A DNA stretch of 9,076 nucleotides, taken from contig CADBFL010000061.1 in the NCBI GenBank assembly GCA_902793875.1, positions 1-9,076 on the forward strand. Reading direction: 5' to 3'. Numbering within the stretch: the first letter of the stretch is position 1; each line of letters begins with the position of its first letter. This document shows positions 1 to 6,661 of the stretch, one piece after another. The notes under the pieces were generated by a model. The model ran no database searches, had not been told where the DNA came from, and worked only from the letters and a program-made list of their open reading frames with translations. The position numbers were made by a program, and so were the translations under genes. The stretch comes from an uncultured Eubacteriales bacterium. GTDB lineage: Bacteria; Bacillota; Clostridia; Peptostreptococcales; Anaerovoracaceae.

Positions 1-1017
1 TGCTTTGGATTCGACGATGCCGATGAGCTCGCCTCTGCCGTCGAAGAGTCCTCCGCCGGAGTTGCCTCCGTTGATGGCCGCATCGGTCTGGATCAGAGTC
101 AGAGGCGTTCCTTCGATCGTAAGGTTCCTGTCAAGAGCGCTGATGATGCCGGCAGTCGCGGTGCCGCCGAGCTGTCCCAGAGGGTTGCCGATCGCTACCG
201 CCATGTCGCCAACGCTGAGCTTGCTGCTGTCGCCTATGGAGACAGGCACAAGGTCCTTCGCGTCTATCTTGATCACTGCGATGTCGTTCATCGAGTCGCT
301 GCCGACTATGTTCGCGTTATACGTTTCGCCGTTGTGCAGGGTGACTTCGACCTTGCTGGCCCCCTCTATAACGTGGTAGTTCGTCGCGATGTATCCGTTT
401 TCCTTCACGATGACTCCGGAGCCGGCGCCCTGCGTGAGTTCGAGCTGGCCCCACATGCCCTGCGATGTGCCCGAGACGACGATCTCCACGACGGAGTCCT
501 CGTTTTTCTTCACGATCTCGGATACGGTCAGCTCGCTTCCGGTGGCGTCTCCGAGGTTCAACTCGGACAGCTCGGAATCCACTCTTTCCTTTACCGCGCT
601 GCCGCCGGTGCGCGAGAAGAGCAGGCCCGCTACGGCGCCGAGCATGGCGCTGACTATCATGGTGATGATCATGAAGGCGGCCAGAGTGCCGCGGGTCACA
701 TACTTCTTTTCTTTCTTCCTCTTCGAAGAGCCTGCAGGCGCCGCGTGCGCAGGCCCCTCAGGCGCCGCGTGCGCAGGACCTTCGTACGGCGCGCGCGCAG
801 GCGTTTCAGGAACGTTGAATACAGCCTCTTTGTGCGTGTCCTGCGCAGCTGTGTCCGGAACGTCGAACACGGCCACATCGGACGGGACCGGCCCGGCAGC
901 CGGTTCGACCACGGTCTCCGTCAGAGGGACATCCGCCGGCGCAGCCGCGGGCGGTGTTTCTTCCTTCCATTCAAATGAAGGATCGTCAAGTCTGATAATA
1001 GTTTTTCTGTCGTCCAT
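1..1017 (-). CDS. htrA: HtrA/DegP-type trypsin-like serine protease, membrane-anchored (partial)
   Basis: This is a surface quality-control protease of the HtrA/DegP family, expected to degrade misfolded proteins outside the membrane. The 339 residues visible start with a cytoplasmic region of about 100 residues rich in Pro and Ala that contains EGPAHAAP followed by a near-identical copy. A basic patch (KRKKEKK, about 99-105) and one transmembrane segment (about 111-134) come next, then the protease domain from about 165. The catalytic triad is readable: His215 in TNYHVIEGA, Asp245 in SMNDIAVIK and Ser320 in NGGNSGGGL. The gene leaves the window just after the serine motif, so the expected C-terminal PDZ domain lies outside. 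The ATG at 1017 is preceded by AAGGGAG about 9 bases away. A promoter is visible upstream, divergent from the DUF1934 gene. Family assignment is firm; the exact paralogue (HtrA, HtrB or YyxA type) cannot be told. Confidence 0.95.
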   Translation of the reverse strand, partial: MDDRKTIIRLDDPSFEWKEETPPAAAPADVPLTETVVEPAAGPVPSDVAVFDVPDTAAQDTHKEAVFNVPETPARAPYEGPAHAAPEGPAHAAPAGSSKRKKEKKYVTRGTLAAFMIITMIVSAMLGAVAGLLFSRTGGSAVKERVDSELSELNLGDATGSELTVSEIVKKNEDSVVEIVVSGTSQGMWGQLELTQGAGSGVIVKENGYIATNYHVIEGASKVEVTLHNGETYNANIVGSDSMNDIAVIKIDAKDLVPVSIGDSSKLSVGDMAVAIGNPLGQLGGTATAGIISALDRNLTIEGTPLTLIQTDAAINGGNSGGGLFDGRGELIGIVESKA

Positions 1018-1059
1018 GTCCTTTATCTCCCTTATGGCGATATCGTTGCTTTCCCGGTA

Positions 1060-1087
1060 ATTTTACAGCATTTATTCTAGATTTCAA
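1060..1087 (-). promoter_or_regulatory. Probable sigma-A-type promoter of the HtrA gene
   Basis: Reading leftward, TTGAAA (1087-1082) and TAAAAT (1065-1060) are separated by 16 bases, a good match to the vegetative promoter consensus. It lies about 43 bases before the protease start codon. Confidence 0.55.
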
Positions 1088-1098
1088 ATATGTTGTTA

Positions 1099-1128
1099 TT
1101 GTGTCGGTTGCGTCAAGTGTTTTATAAT
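1099..1128 (+). promoter_or_regulatory. Probable sigma-A-type promoter of the DUF1934-DUF1846 cluster
   Basis: A perfect TATAAT lies at 1123-1128, with TTGTGT at 1099-1104 as the -35, spaced by 18 bases. It sits about 30 bases before the ATG at 1158 and is divergent from the protease promoter only 12 bases away, so the two may compete or share a regulator. Confidence 0.55.
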
Positions 1129-1157
1129 AATCGAGTTGGGAAACAGAAACAAAGGCC

Positions 1158-1634
1158 ATGAAAAAGAACGTAAATCTTAAGATCACAAGCACACAGTATG
1201 TCGAGAACCTCAGACCGAGCGGAGAGGCGTTCCTTCGCGAGCTCGAAAAAGAGGATTCGCTCGAGATATACACCGAGGGAACGATGTATTCGAAGAACGA
1301 CGCCACCTACATCTCGTACGAGGAATCGGAGGAGGCGGGCCTCGCGGACATAAGGACCCTGGTGAAGCTCGACGGCGGTTCGATACGGATCCGCAGATAC
1401 GGCAGGGACGAGGACGATGACGGCATGGACATGACCCTCAGGCCGGGCATGCTCAACATTACCAGGTATCACGTGCCGCCGATGGCGTCAATGGATCTTG
1501 AGGTCTACACCAACAGCCTGGACGAGAGTCTGGACGAAGAGGGTTACGGGACGATATCCGTGGACTACAGGATAAAGTTCGACAGATTCTATTCGAGACG
1601 CAATGTGCTCGAGATAGAAGTCATGCCGTCCTGA
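1158..1634 (+). CDS. DUF1934 family protein (YwiB-like beta-barrel)
   Basis: The 158-residue protein matches what I know of the DUF1934/YwiB family, small cytoplasmic proteins with a lipocalin-like beta-barrel fold and no settled function. Family hallmarks visible are an alternating beta pattern, the segment YSKNDATYISYEES (about 43-56), a central KLDGGSIRIRRYG, the run MDMTLRPGMLNITRYHVPP (about 90-108), and a C-terminal GTISVDYRIKFD strand pair. No signal peptide or membrane segment is seen. The ATG at 1158 has only a weak AAAGG four to five bases upstream, but the protein aligns with the family from its first residues. It is the first gene of a probable operon; its stop is in the same frame as the following gene and 36 bases before that gene's first possible start. 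Function is unknown. Confidence 0.85.
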   Translation: MKKNVNLKITSTQYVENLRPSGEAFLRELEKEDSLEIYTEGTMYSKNDATYISYEESEEAGLADIRTLVKLDGGSIRIRRYGRDEDDDGMDMTLRPGMLNITRYHVPPMASMDLEVYTNSLDESLDEEGYGTISVDYRIKFDRFYSRRNVLEIEVMPS

Positions 1635-1670
1635 AGGGACACGGGTGAGGAGCAGAAGGAAAAGGAACGG

Positions 1671-3191
1671 TTGGAGAAAATGTTTAAAGAAGGATTCAGC
1701 GCAGAAACGTACATTGAAGAACAGACCAAGTACATCCTTGAGAGGATCAGCAGCGGCGAGGGGCGCCTTTATCTTGAGTTCGGCGGCAAGCTGGTCGAGG
1801 ACAAGCACGCGATGAGAGTGCTGCCCGGCTTTGACGAGAACGCCAAGATAAAACTTCTACAGAGGATGAAGGATCAGGCGGAGATCATCATCTGCATCTA
1901 CGCGGGCGATATAGTCAAGAGCAAGACGCGTCAGGACTTCGGCATCACCTACGATCTGGAAGTCATGAGACTGATAGACGAGTTCAGGAGCTACGATCTC
2001 GAGGTCAACTCGGTGGTCGTGACCAGATACGAGGACGCTCCTTCGGTCAACCAGTTCATCGCCAAGCTCGAAAGGCGCGGGATCCGCACCTACACTCACA
2101 ATTACACAAAGGGCTATCCGACCGACGTCGACACCATCGTGTCCGAAGAGGGTTACGGAGCCAATCCGTACATAGAGGTCACGAAGCCTCTCATAGTAGT
2201 GACCGGCCCGGGCGGAGGATCCGGCAAGCTGGCGACCTCGCTCTCGCAGGTATATCATGAATATAAACGCGGCCGCAAGGCGAGATACGCCAAGTTCGAG
2301 ACCTTCCCGGTCTGGAACCTGCCGCTAAAGCATCCGGTGAACATAGCGTACGAGGCGGCCACGGCCGATCTCAAGGATTTCAACATGATCGATCCTTTCC
2401 ACCTCGAGGCGTACGGCGAAACGGCCGTCAACTATAACAGGGACGTTGATGCGTTCCCTGTGCTGAAGAGGATACTGCAGGCGATCACCGGCTCGGACGA
2501 GGGATACAAGTCGCCGACCGACATGGGAGTCAACCGTGTCGGATTTGCCATCACCGATGATGAGGCATGCAGGGAAGCCGCGAGGCAGGAGGTAGTCAGA
2601 AGATACCTGATCGCCGAGTGCTCGTACAGAAAGGGCGCGATCGATGAGTCGACTCTCGAGAGATGCAAGCTGCTGATGGAAGAGGTCGGAGCGACAAAGT
2701 ACGACAGGCCGGCTGTCGAGGCGGCAGAGCAGTACGCTGAATTCAAGAGACGTCAGAATCCTGAAAGATACGAGAACGTCGTGGTGTCGGCTCTCCAGCT
2801 GCCCGACGGGAGCATAGTCACGGGCAGATCCTCGAGGAGGATGGTCGCTACAGCGGCAATGGTGCTGAACGCTATCAAGAAGCTCGCCGGTATCCAGGAT
2901 GACATGCTGATAATCTCGCCGACGATCTTCGAGAGCATGTCGAACACCAAGGCAGATGTGCTGCACGACAAGACGAGCCTCAACCTCGAAGAGGTCATCA
3001 TGGCGCTGACGCTGACAAAGCTGACGAATCCGTTCGCCGAACTCGCTCTCAGGGAGATCCCGAATCTGAACGGCTGCGTGGCTCACTGCACTGCCATTCT
3101 TTCGGAAAAGGATGAGCAGGCCGTGAAGGCGCTCGGCATCGATATAACGTCGAATCCTGAGTTTTCAAACAACAACCTTTACAGCAAATAG
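1671..3191 (+). CDS. DUF1846 domain-containing protein (UPF0371 family)
   Basis: This is a full-length member of the DUF1846/UPF0371 family, about 500 residues as usual, widespread in Firmicutes and without an established reaction. Family features visible are the start GFSAETYIEEQTKYILERI (about 8-26), the segment CIYAGDIVKSKTRQDFGITY (about 75-94), and a glycine-rich nucleotide-binding-like loop GPGGGSGK (179-186) after a hydrophobic strand. No signal peptide or membrane helix is present. The start is ambiguous: TTG at 1671 has AAGGA four bases upstream, while ATG at 1680 (three codons later) has GGAG immediately upstream and gives an N-terminus closer to family norm; I give the longer form. 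It lies between DUF1934 and two tiny membrane proteins on the same strand, so co-transcription is likely. A 253-residue open frame on the opposite strand is a shadow. Confidence 0.9.
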   Translation: MEKMFKEGFSAETYIEEQTKYILERISSGEGRLYLEFGGKLVEDKHAMRVLPGFDENAKIKLLQRMKDQAEIIICIYAGDIVKSKTRQDFGITYDLEVMRLIDEFRSYDLEVNSVVVTRYEDAPSVNQFIAKLERRGIRTYTHNYTKGYPTDVDTIVSEEGYGANPYIEVTKPLIVVTGPGGGSGKLATSLSQVYHEYKRGRKARYAKFETFPVWNLPLKHPVNIAYEAATADLKDFNMIDPFHLEAYGETAVNYNRDVDAFPVLKRILQAITGSDEGYKSPTDMGVNRVGFAITDDEACREAARQEVVRRYLIAECSYRKGAIDESTLERCKLLMEEVGATKYDRPAVEAAEQYAEFKRRQNPERYENVVVSALQLPDGSIVTGRSSRRMVATAAMVLNAIKKLAGIQDDMLIISPTIFESMSNTKADVLHDKTSLNLEEVIMALTLTKLTNPFAELALREIPNLNGCVAHCTAILSEKDEQAVKALGIDITSNPEFSNNNLYSK

Positions 3192-3209
3192 AACAGGGAG
3201 GTCGTGTAC

Positions 3210-3311
3210 ATGGACAACAAAAAACTTCTCAACAATGTAACCGTAGCTATCGCATTCCTGAACCTTGCCATAATAGTGCTCAAGCTGGTCAGGGAAGTTG
3301 CAAAGGACTGA
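3210..3311 (+). CDS. 33-residue single-helix membrane microprotein A
   Basis: A very short gene with a strong AGGGAGGT ribosome binding site (3195-3202) seven bases before its ATG. The peptide begins MDNKKLLNN, has a hydrophobic helix of about 17-18 residues (about 10-27, VTVAIAFLNLAIIVLKLV) and ends with the charged tail REVAKD. It follows the DUF1846 gene by 18 bases and precedes a second small gene by 21 bases, so it probably belongs to the same operon. Its helix aligns without gaps to the helix of the next gene, 9 identities in 25 positions with most others conservative, so the two look like tandem paralogues. I recognise no family. It could be a membrane microprotein modulating a partner or a small-toxin-like peptide; function is not inferable. 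Confidence 0.7.
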   Translation: MDNKKLLNNVTVAIAFLNLAIIVLKLVREVAKD

Positions 3312-3332
3312 AAACTGAAACGGAGGACTGAG

Positions 3333-3524
3333 ATGAACGCCAAGAAGATCATGAAGAGGATGTCGGAAATTTCGACAGGACTGGCTGTCACAGTGGCATT
3401 TTTCAATGTTGCGCTCCTGATCACGGAACTTGTGAAGACCGTGACGGACGACGGGCCGGAGCTCGATACCGAAAATGCATTCGGACTCGAGGAAGAGTCG
3501 GCCGAACTCGAAGAAAATTATTGA
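3333..3524 (+). CDS. 63-residue single-helix membrane protein B with acidic tail
   Basis: A short gene with a clear CGGAGGA ribosome binding site ending six bases before its ATG. The N-terminus is basic (MNAKKIMKRM). One hydrophobic helix follows (about 17-34, containing VTVAFFNVALLITELV), then a strongly acidic C-terminal tail (about 39-63) with runs such as LEEESAELEEN. The basic-before, acidic-after charge pattern suggests the tail lies outside the membrane if the positive-inside rule holds. It resembles the upstream microprotein through the helix (AFxNxA, LV, V, D conserved) but adds the tail. It is the last gene of the rightward cluster. I do not recognise a family, and its role is unknown. 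Confidence 0.75.
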   Translation: MNAKKIMKRMSEISTGLAVTVAFFNVALLITELVKTVTDDGPELDTENAFGLEEESAELEENY

Positions 3525-3531
3525 ATTCCTT

Positions 3532-3562
3532 GCCGCGCTCTGTTAAACTAACGGGGCGCGGC
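3532..3562 (+). terminator. Weak candidate terminator after the small-membrane-protein genes
   Basis: GCCGCGC (3532-3538) and GCGCGGC (3556-3562) form a perfect seven-base-pair GC stem with a 17-base loop, eight bases after the stop codon of the last gene. There is no T run behind it, so it would be an imperfect intrinsic terminator or only a 3'-end stabilising stem. Confidence 0.35.
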
Positions 3563-3580
3563 GCATCCGATCTGCTGATG

Positions 3581-3745
3581 TAAGGTTCCCTATGGAACAT
3601 ACGCCGTTGGCGTACGGACGGGAACCTTGATCTCCGTCGGCTGCGCTCCTTCGATAAGTGCTCAATAACGTTCCCTCCGGATCATACGCCGTTGGCGCAG
3701 AGTCGGGAACGTTGACCTTCGTCGGCTGTGCTCCTGCGGTAAGTG
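3581..3745. repeat. Two 85-base tandem repeats, each with a long hairpin
   Basis: Copy 1 starts at 3581 and copy 2 at 3666, a period of exactly 85 bases; over the first 80 bases they match at 66 positions without gaps. Each copy folds into a hairpin whose outer stem is nine base pairs: AAGGTTCCC with GGGAACCTT in copy 1, AACGTTCCC with GGGAACGTT in copy 2. The difference between the two stems is a G-C to C-G swap, which preserves pairing. Inside is a smaller stem, TACGCC-gtt-GGCGTA in copy 1, shortened to CGCC-gtt-GGCG in copy 2. Downstream of each stem is a conserved tail ending in TAAGTG. No protein-coding reading is convincing. The strand cannot be decided from the dyad symmetry. Confidence 0.8.
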
Positions 3746-3787
3746 CAGAGCGACGCAAAAAAAGAAGCAGCGCATTACGAATGCGTC
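3745..3787 (+). repeat. tRNA-matching fragments just upstream of tRNA-Thr
   Basis: Positions 3745-3757 (GCAGAGCGACGCA) repeat exactly 3816-3828 of the tRNA (end of the D arm plus the 5' anticodon stem). Positions 3771-3787 (CGCATTACGAATGCGTC) are the exact reverse complement of 3823-3839, which is base 26 plus nearly the whole anticodon arm. A run of seven A lies between the two pieces. They could be relics of a second tRNA copy rearranged here, or a 5' leader able to pair with the anticodon arm. Confidence 0.7.
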
Positions 3788-3798
3788 TCGAATAATAT

Positions 3799-3873
3799 GC
3801 TGATGTGGCTCAATGGCAGAGCGACGCATTCGTAATGCGTAGGTTGGGGGTTCGACTCCCCCCATCAGCTCCA
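3799..3873 (+). tRNA. tRNA-Thr (anticodon CGT)
   Basis: A complete cloverleaf is readable. The acceptor stem is GCTGATG (3799-3805) with CATCAGC (3863-3869), with discriminator T and encoded CCA (3871-3873). The D stem is GCTC/GAGC, the anticodon stem ACGCA/TGCGT with loop TTCGTAA (anticodon CGT, positions 3831-3833), the variable loop AGGTT, and the T stem GGGGG/CCCCC with loop TTCGACT. The first two acceptor pairs G1-C72 and C2-G71 fit known threonine identity rules. The D loop is short (seven bases). It reads ACG codons. It is the probable integration target of the adjacent element. No clear promoter is seen just upstream, where the repeats lie. Confidence 0.95.
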
Positions 3874-3875
3874 CG

Positions 3876-3914
3876 AAACCCTTGAAATTTCACCGTTTCA
3901 AGGGTTTTTGTTTT
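3876..3914 (+). terminator. Rho-independent terminator of tRNA-Thr
   Basis: AAACCCTTGAAA (3876-3887) pairs perfectly with TTTCAAGGGTTT (3896-3907) around an eight-base loop and is followed by a T-rich tract. It begins two bases after the tRNA CCA end. On the other strand no T run follows, so it does not obviously terminate the integrase transcript. Confidence 0.9.
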
Positions 3915-3945
3915 GGATACACTTGGATACTTTTTGGATACACTT
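3911..3945. repeat. TTGGATAC triple repeat, candidate integrase arm or core sites
   Basis: TTGGATAC occurs at 3913-3920, 3923-3930 and 3934-3941; the outer two lie in a 14-base direct repeat TTTTGGATACACTT (3911-3924 and 3932-3945). They sit between the tRNA terminator and the integrase stop codon, where tyrosine integrases that use tRNA genes often have their attachment-site arm repeats. The role is inferred from position. Confidence 0.55.
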
Positions 3946-3961
3946 TGGGGGAATCAGAGTG

Positions 3962-5257
3962 TTAATGGGTCAATGCGTAGGTGATCTGGGCCAGCTTTTC
4001 GTCTTCGTCGCTCCTGTCGTAGCAGTAATTATTCAGGGTGGTCCTTTCATCGACATGTCCGGCAAGCTGCCTGGTCGTGTTGATACTGACACCATTGCTG
4101 AGCAGGGCCGAAGTAAAAGTCTTCCGCTCTTTGTGAGGACTGCGCTCTTCTATGCCGAGATCCTGGCAATACTTTTTCAGAACTCTTTCGATCGCATTGT
4201 AGGTACTGACCGGCTTTTCATTCGGACAGAATATGTAGCCGTCTATATCAAGTCCCTCTTCCTGCCGGTGAGTCCTTATCAGATCTATGATATCTGCTGC
4301 ATTCGGTATGAGCGGAACTGTTCTGCTTCCGTAGGCACCTTTAGTATGATCAACGATCTCTCCTGTCGGGAAGCGTACCAGCCTGTTCACAAGCATCCTT
4401 TTACCTGTGATATCTTCAAACTTAAGGGCAGATATCTCACCAAGACGTAAACCTGTGTAAAAAAGGAAGATCACTGCAAGGGGAGCATATCGCTGAATAT
4501 AGTTCTCCCGCTTGTTGAATGCCTTCCATGCTCTTTCTATAAGCATGCTTTCTTCGGACTTGGTGAATACCTGGGTGTGATCAGGCTTCTTTACCTCCGG
4601 AACAAGGACTCTGCGTCTGTTGATCCTGACATCCAGAAACAGGTTCTTTTCGATGATCTCGCTGTCTACCGCGAACTCGAGCATCTGTCTGAGGATGACA
4701 GAGAAGTTTCCGTACTTGTGTGCGTTCATCCCGTGCTCCCGGATCATCGTGTGGACCCAGGTGTCGATCTCAAGCTTTGTGATGCTCCTGATAGGTTTCT
4801 TTACTATCTCGGCATTTTCATAATACTTGCGCCAGTCCTTTTTGATACGAATTACTGTTGTCTCACATACGTGAACACTCTTATACTCGATCCAGGCTGG
4901 ATACAGATCTTCGAGAGTACATACATTTTTGAACAGACCGGCCTCGATAGACTCATAGTGCTTGCATAATAATGTTTCAAGTTCATCAAGGTGAGTCTTT
5001 ACGATCAGCCTGCGGCCTTCCGAGTTGGAATCATCCGGCAGATGTGTACGCCAACGTCCGTCTTTGCCCTGATATATCGAGTAAGGGTGTTTCTGTAGAA
5101 TCTTCTCCTTTCGTGCTTTTCTCATATTTTCTTCGACGTCCCTCAAATCAATGATACCATTGATCTCCAGAAACGCCAGAGTTTCCTCAGGAGAGAAGGC
5201 AGCCGAAGCGAGTGCAGCATCATTCTTATTCAGTTGTGAACTGATGCCTGCTTTCAT
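3962..5257 (-). CDS. int: Tyrosine recombinase / phage-type integrase
   Basis: This enzyme should integrate and excise the element by site-specific recombination at tRNA-Thr. With the start used here it has 431 residues. The N-terminal part includes a small arm-type DNA-binding-like region (SIYQGKDGRWRTHLPDD, about 60-76), followed by a SAM-like core-binding domain (about 113-215) and the catalytic domain. Catalytic residues are readable: Arg271 in YTGLRLGEI, Lys306 in HTKGAYGSRT, His375 and Arg378 in SPHKERKTF, His401 in AGHVDERTT and the nucleophile probably Tyr411 in LNNYCY. The start is moved to ATG 5257: the longer frame would begin at TTG 5278, but its second and third codons are the AAAGGAGA ribosome binding site itself. 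It lies 30 bases after the relaxase and is probably co-transcribed. No excisionase gene is seen beside it. Confidence 0.93.
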   Translation of the reverse strand: MKAGISSQLNKNDAALASAAFSPEETLAFLEINGIIDLRDVEENMRKARKEKILQKHPYSIYQGKDGRWRTHLPDDSNSEGRRLIVKTHLDELETLLCKHYESIEAGLFKNVCTLEDLYPAWIEYKSVHVCETTVIRIKKDWRKYYENAEIVKKPIRSITKLEIDTWVHTMIREHGMNAHKYGNFSVILRQMLEFAVDSEIIEKNLFLDVRINRRRVLVPEVKKPDHTQVFTKSEESMLIERAWKAFNKRENYIQRYAPLAVIFLFYTGLRLGEISALKFEDITGKRMLVNRLVRFPTGEIVDHTKGAYGSRTVPLIPNAADIIDLIRTHRQEEGLDIDGYIFCPNEKPVSTYNAIERVLKKYCQDLGIEERSPHKERKTFTSALLSNGVSINTTRQLAGHVDERTTLNNYCYDRSDEDEKLAQITYALTH

Positions 5258-5287
5258 GCTCCGGCATTCTCCTTTCAATTATTTTTA

Positions 5288-6661
5288 TCAGCGCTCATAC
5301 GCTTTCGAGTTGTTTGCTCTGCTTTTGTTCCGAACATGATCACCCCGGCGGTAAGCCTGTTCGATCGCAATGTCTTCACGGATCTTTTCGCTGCGTTCCA
5401 ATATGAAGTCGGCGGTACGGAGCTCTTTCCTCATAAGCGAAATACTGCCTGTAAGCTCCGATCTTTCAGCTTTGAGCTCATCGATCCTTCCGGGATCTTT
5501 AGCGCGTCTCAGACGGTTATTTATCCTGTTTCGCTCCCGGATCAGCACATCCATGTGTTCTTCAGTGGAGGAAATGTATTCCGAAAGATCCGCATCGGTC
5601 CGGATATGCCTCCCGGCAAGGAACCTGGCTGCCTGAGAATATCTGTCGCACATCCTGCATGCTTCGCGCATTTCAGGCGACAGGGGATGGTGCTTTCTCT
5701 TCGGGATCACACCGAGAAGGTAGCAGTACTTGAGATAAAGGCCGTATATCCCTCCGACTTTGCGTAGAGTTTTTCTTCTGACCTGTGACCTGACGGCATG
5801 AGGCTGATGAAACGGACGCTCTCTGAGAGCATTTCTTCTTTCATAAACAGCATCGATGTCCTGACTTCCGATCCTTTTTTCTATTCCCGGAATGTCGTAT
5901 TCTTCTCCAAGACGATAAAGTCTCGTGGATTTTTTTGAATGAATGGATCTTATAGTCGCGTATTTTCTGTTCGGATCCATGCTCAGGATGTATCCCTGCC
6001 GGCGCATCAGATCTCTGAACATATACACATTAGTGCTGAGCGAGATCGCGTTGTCGATGGCTTCGCGCATCAGGTTGTGCCTGGTAGGCTCGCCGTTTTT
6101 CTCTGCAAAGTAGAGCTGGCGGGGAGTTCTTCCTTTGGGATTCTCAATAACTGAAAGGCCGTTTTCGCGGCATATCTCGTCAGACAAAGATCTGAACCTG
6201 CGGTAAGCGCCTTTATCGCAGTTGAATTTTTTCCCATCGATGAACGAGACTGAGTTGACTACCAGATGGTTGTGAAGATGATCCCGGTCAAGATGCGTCG
6301 CTATCAGGACCTGATACTTATCTCCCCACATCTTTTCGGCAAGCTCGACACCGAGCCTGTGGCATTCCTCCGGCGTAACCTCCCCGGGCCTGAATGACTG
6401 ATAGCAATGGTATGCAGCATTGCCCCCGGTCTTTCCGTAGAGCGATTTGACATTCATCATCTCCTCGAAGGCTGTATCCGCATAGCAGTTGATACCGGAA
6501 ACGAAGCAGGATCTCTCATCACCGCTTACAGTTTTTTCTCCGTTCATCGCATAGCTGATGACGTTCTCAAGATCATTCACATCAGTTTTCTCCGGATTGG
6601 CAGCATAATCCAAAGCGCATTTCAGATTTGCTTTCACGGTCCAGATCTTAGTCGTTGCCAT
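5288..6661 (-). CDS. MobA/VirD2-type relaxase (MOBP-like)
   Basis: This 457-residue protein should nick the element at oriT and lead the strand into a recipient through a helper's conjugation channel. The N-terminal relaxase domain (about 1-175) shows the metal-binding motif HLDRDHLHNHLVVNSVSF: His123, His128, His130 and His132, with Asn136 after it. The conserved blocks AYHCYQSFRPGEVTPEE (about 83-99) and LSVIENPKGRTP (about 169-180) are typical of relaxases from Clostridia elements. Tyr19 in ALDYAANPEKT is the likely nicking tyrosine by position. The middle is basic, and the C-terminus (about 355-440) looks like a charged coiled coil. The ATG has GGAGGT five bases upstream and lies inside the end of the accessory gene (14-base overlap), so translation is coupled. 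Class and role are firm; the MOB subfamily is inferred. Confidence 0.93.
   Translation of the reverse strand: MATTKIWTVKANLKCALDYAANPEKTDVNDLENVISYAMNGEKTVSGDERSCFVSGINCYADTAFEEMMNVKSLYGKTGGNAAYHCYQSFRPGEVTPEECHRLGVELAEKMWGDKYQVLIATHLDRDHLHNHLVVNSVSFIDGKKFNCDKGAYRRFRSLSDEICRENGLSVIENPKGRTPRQLYFAEKNGEPTRHNLMREAIDNAISLSTNVYMFRDLMRRQGYILSMDPNRKYATIRSIHSKKSTRLYRLGEEYDIPGIEKRIGSQDIDAVYERRNALRERPFHQPHAVRSQVRRKTLRKVGGIYGLYLKYCYLLGVIPKRKHHPLSPEMREACRMCDRYSQAARFLAGRHIRTDADLSEYISSTEEHMDVLIRERNRINNRLRRAKDPGRIDELKAERSELTGSISLMRKELRTADFILERSEKIREDIAIEQAYRRGDHVRNKSRANNSKAYER

Noticed and set aside
334..978. Arg-rich open frames on the plus strand over the HtrA gene
   Set aside because: They are opposite-strand shadows; the minus strand gives a full catalytic triad.
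2325..3086. 253-residue open frame antisense to the DUF1846 gene
   Set aside because: It lies wholly inside a well-supported gene, has no ribosome binding site or recognisable domain, and is explained by codon bias of the real gene.
3543..3758. 71-residue minus-strand frame over the tandem repeats
   Set aside because: The two copies encode poorly matching residues, while the stems show compensatory base changes, so structure rather than protein is conserved.
3662..3874. 70-residue minus-strand frame covering the tRNA
   Set aside because: It reads the antisense of the tRNA and repeats (GGVEPPTYALR start), a well-known type of false gene next to tRNAs.
5258..5278. Longer integrase starting at TTG 5278
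   Set aside because: Its first codons are the AAAGGAGA ribosome binding site that serves the ATG at 5257.
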